DNA of 64,000 bases, taken from NCBI RefSeq assembly GCF_027533645.1, contig NZ_JAQAGY010000005.1, positions 248,001 through 312,000 of the forward strand, in the 5' to 3' direction. The notes below the pieces were generated by a model that worked only from the letters and a program-made list of their open reading frames with translations, was not told the origin of the DNA and ran no database searches. This stretch comes from Paenibacillus caseinilyticus (lineage in GTDB: Bacteria; Bacillota; Bacilli; Paenibacillales; NBRC-103111). This document shows, piece by piece, positions 63,393-64,000 of the stretch (its first letter is position 1; every line of letters begins with the position of its first letter). The position numbers were made by a program, and so were the translations under genes.

Positions 63393-63411
63393 TCCTCATT
63401 GTCCATACGAT

Positions 63412-63464
63412 CAACAATGGCAACATGGCAACATAGTCAACATAGTCAACATAGTCAACAAAGG
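63412..63464 (+). repeat. 9-bp tandem repeat before the adenylating enzyme gene
   Basis: Three exact copies of CAACATAGT (63429-63455) are flanked by CAACAATGG, CAACATGG and CAACAAAGG, so six units in all. The last unit forms part of the AAGGAGG ribosome site (63461-63467). Copy-number change would alter the leader length without touching the site itself. Confidence 0.8.
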
Positions 63465-63473
63465 AGGAACATG

Positions 63474-64000
63474 ATGTTTACCGTGAACCGTGAACGCTTC
63501 TCTGCATCAGATGCCAGCGGGCGTCTCGCTGCTTACGGGGCGCTGGAACATTTTGGCCGCCCAGCGGGCCGGCTCTATGCGCTGTGTCTGAGCTCCCCGG
63601 CCGACGTGGTCACGCTGGTGCTCTTCCTGCGCGAGCGGGGCGGCTCGGTGCTGCTGCTGGCAGCGGATACGCCGCTGGAGACAGCCTTGGCCTCGGCACG
63701 CCAGGCGGGAGCTTATGCGCTCGTCTTCGGCACGCCGGAGCAGTGCCAGGTGCTGCCGGATGCGGCGGCTGCGCAAGAGGAGCCGTCGCTCTACAGCTTC
63801 AGCTCCGGGACGACCGGCGGCCCCAAGCTCATCCGGCGCCCCTGGAGCGCGGTGGCGGAGGAAATCGCCGCCTATAACGAAGCGATTCCGGCTGAGGCCG
63901 GAGAGACGCCCGTAGTGCTGGCGTCGGTGACGCACTCCTACGGTCTCCTGTGCGGCGTGCTGGCAACCCTCGAGCGGGGCGTGAGCCCGGTCATCGTGAC
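63474..64000 (+). CDS. adenylate-forming ligase (3' end beyond window)
   Basis: An AMP-forming acid:CoA/carrier ligase, still open at the right edge (175 residues visible). The phosphate-binding core motif SFSSGTTGGPKLIRR is clear at about residues 112-126; the N-terminal part is shorter than in most ligases (the motif usually lies near 160-190), as in the small ligases of siderophore pathways such as AsbC of petrobactin. AGGAGG lies 6 bp before ATG 63474 (ATG 63471 is closer). Being last in the rhb-type operon, it probably activates an acid for attachment to the siderophore. The acid is unknown. Confidence 0.8.
   Translation, partial: MFTVNRERFSASDASGRLAAYGALEHFGRPAGRLYALCLSSPADVVTLVLFLRERGGSVLLLAADTPLETALASARQAGAYALVFGTPEQCQVLPDAAAAQEEPSLYSFSSGTTGGPKLIRRPWSAVAEEIAAYNEAIPAEAGETPVVLASVTHSYGLLCGVLATLERGVSPVIV

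Overview
The window looks like chromosomal DNA of a Paenibacillus-like, GC-rich, Gram-positive soil bacterium. Most genes are GC-rich, start after strong AGGAGG-type ribosome sites and end at U-tract terminators. The content also fits: a YesM/YesN two-component pair beside a sugar ABC transporter without its own ATPase, a stalk-type surface protein, CcpA-like cre sites and Fur boxes.

Region 1 (1-19 kb): the end of a DnaA-like protein with an unusual domain order is followed by an AT-rich island at about 0.85-15.8 kb. The island carries a complete DNA phosphorothioation system: dndB-dndC-dndD-dndE plus a cysteine desulfurase for sulfur insertion into DNA, and dptF-dptG-dptH for restriction of unmodified DNA. 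Each half has its own promoter and a palindromic operator candidate. Behind it (15.8-18.9 kb) lies a patch of small and decayed genes: a minimal nucleotidyltransferase, a possible ROK repressor stub, a collapsed NERD/UvrD helicase and an AT-rich membrane protein.

Region 2 (18.9-44.2 kb): mostly housekeeping and metabolism. It holds an amino-acid ABC binding protein and permease without an ATPase, UPF0158 and SWIM proteins, a secreted peptidoglycan-type peptidase, an aldo/keto reductase, a CUT1 sugar transporter followed by a YesMN-type kinase and regulator, a DUF2935 protein, a stalk-domain protein, a SEC-C protein without a normal start codon, a DinB protein, xylA behind a XylR-like operator and a 19-residue ORF, a sirtuin, a run of very small ORFs each closed by a terminator, a YkuK-like protein, RtcB and a DIP1984-family protein.

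Region 3 (44.2-49.3 kb): a fructoselysine catabolic locus in the order frlC-frlA-frlB-frlD-frlR, similar in gene content to the Escherichia coli frl system. The epimerase gene frlC carries a frameshift. The frlC and frlB promoters share an identical 17-bp element next to the -10 box.

Region 4 (49.3-64 kb): an ABC-2 exporter, then an iron-uptake region. A siderophore-binding lipoprotein (minus strand) and a rhizobactin/schizokinen-type biosynthetic operon (plus strand) diverge from a 397-bp spacer with two Fur boxes. The operon makes 1,3-diaminopropane (rhbA, rhbB), hydroxylates and acylates it (rhbE, rhbD), joins it to citrate (rhbC, rhbF) and has an MFS exporter. It continues into an adenylate-forming ligase that runs off the window and is not part of the classical rhb set.

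No tRNA, rRNA, CRISPR array or intact insertion sequence was recognised. All functional calls rest on reading motifs and context by eye, without database searches.
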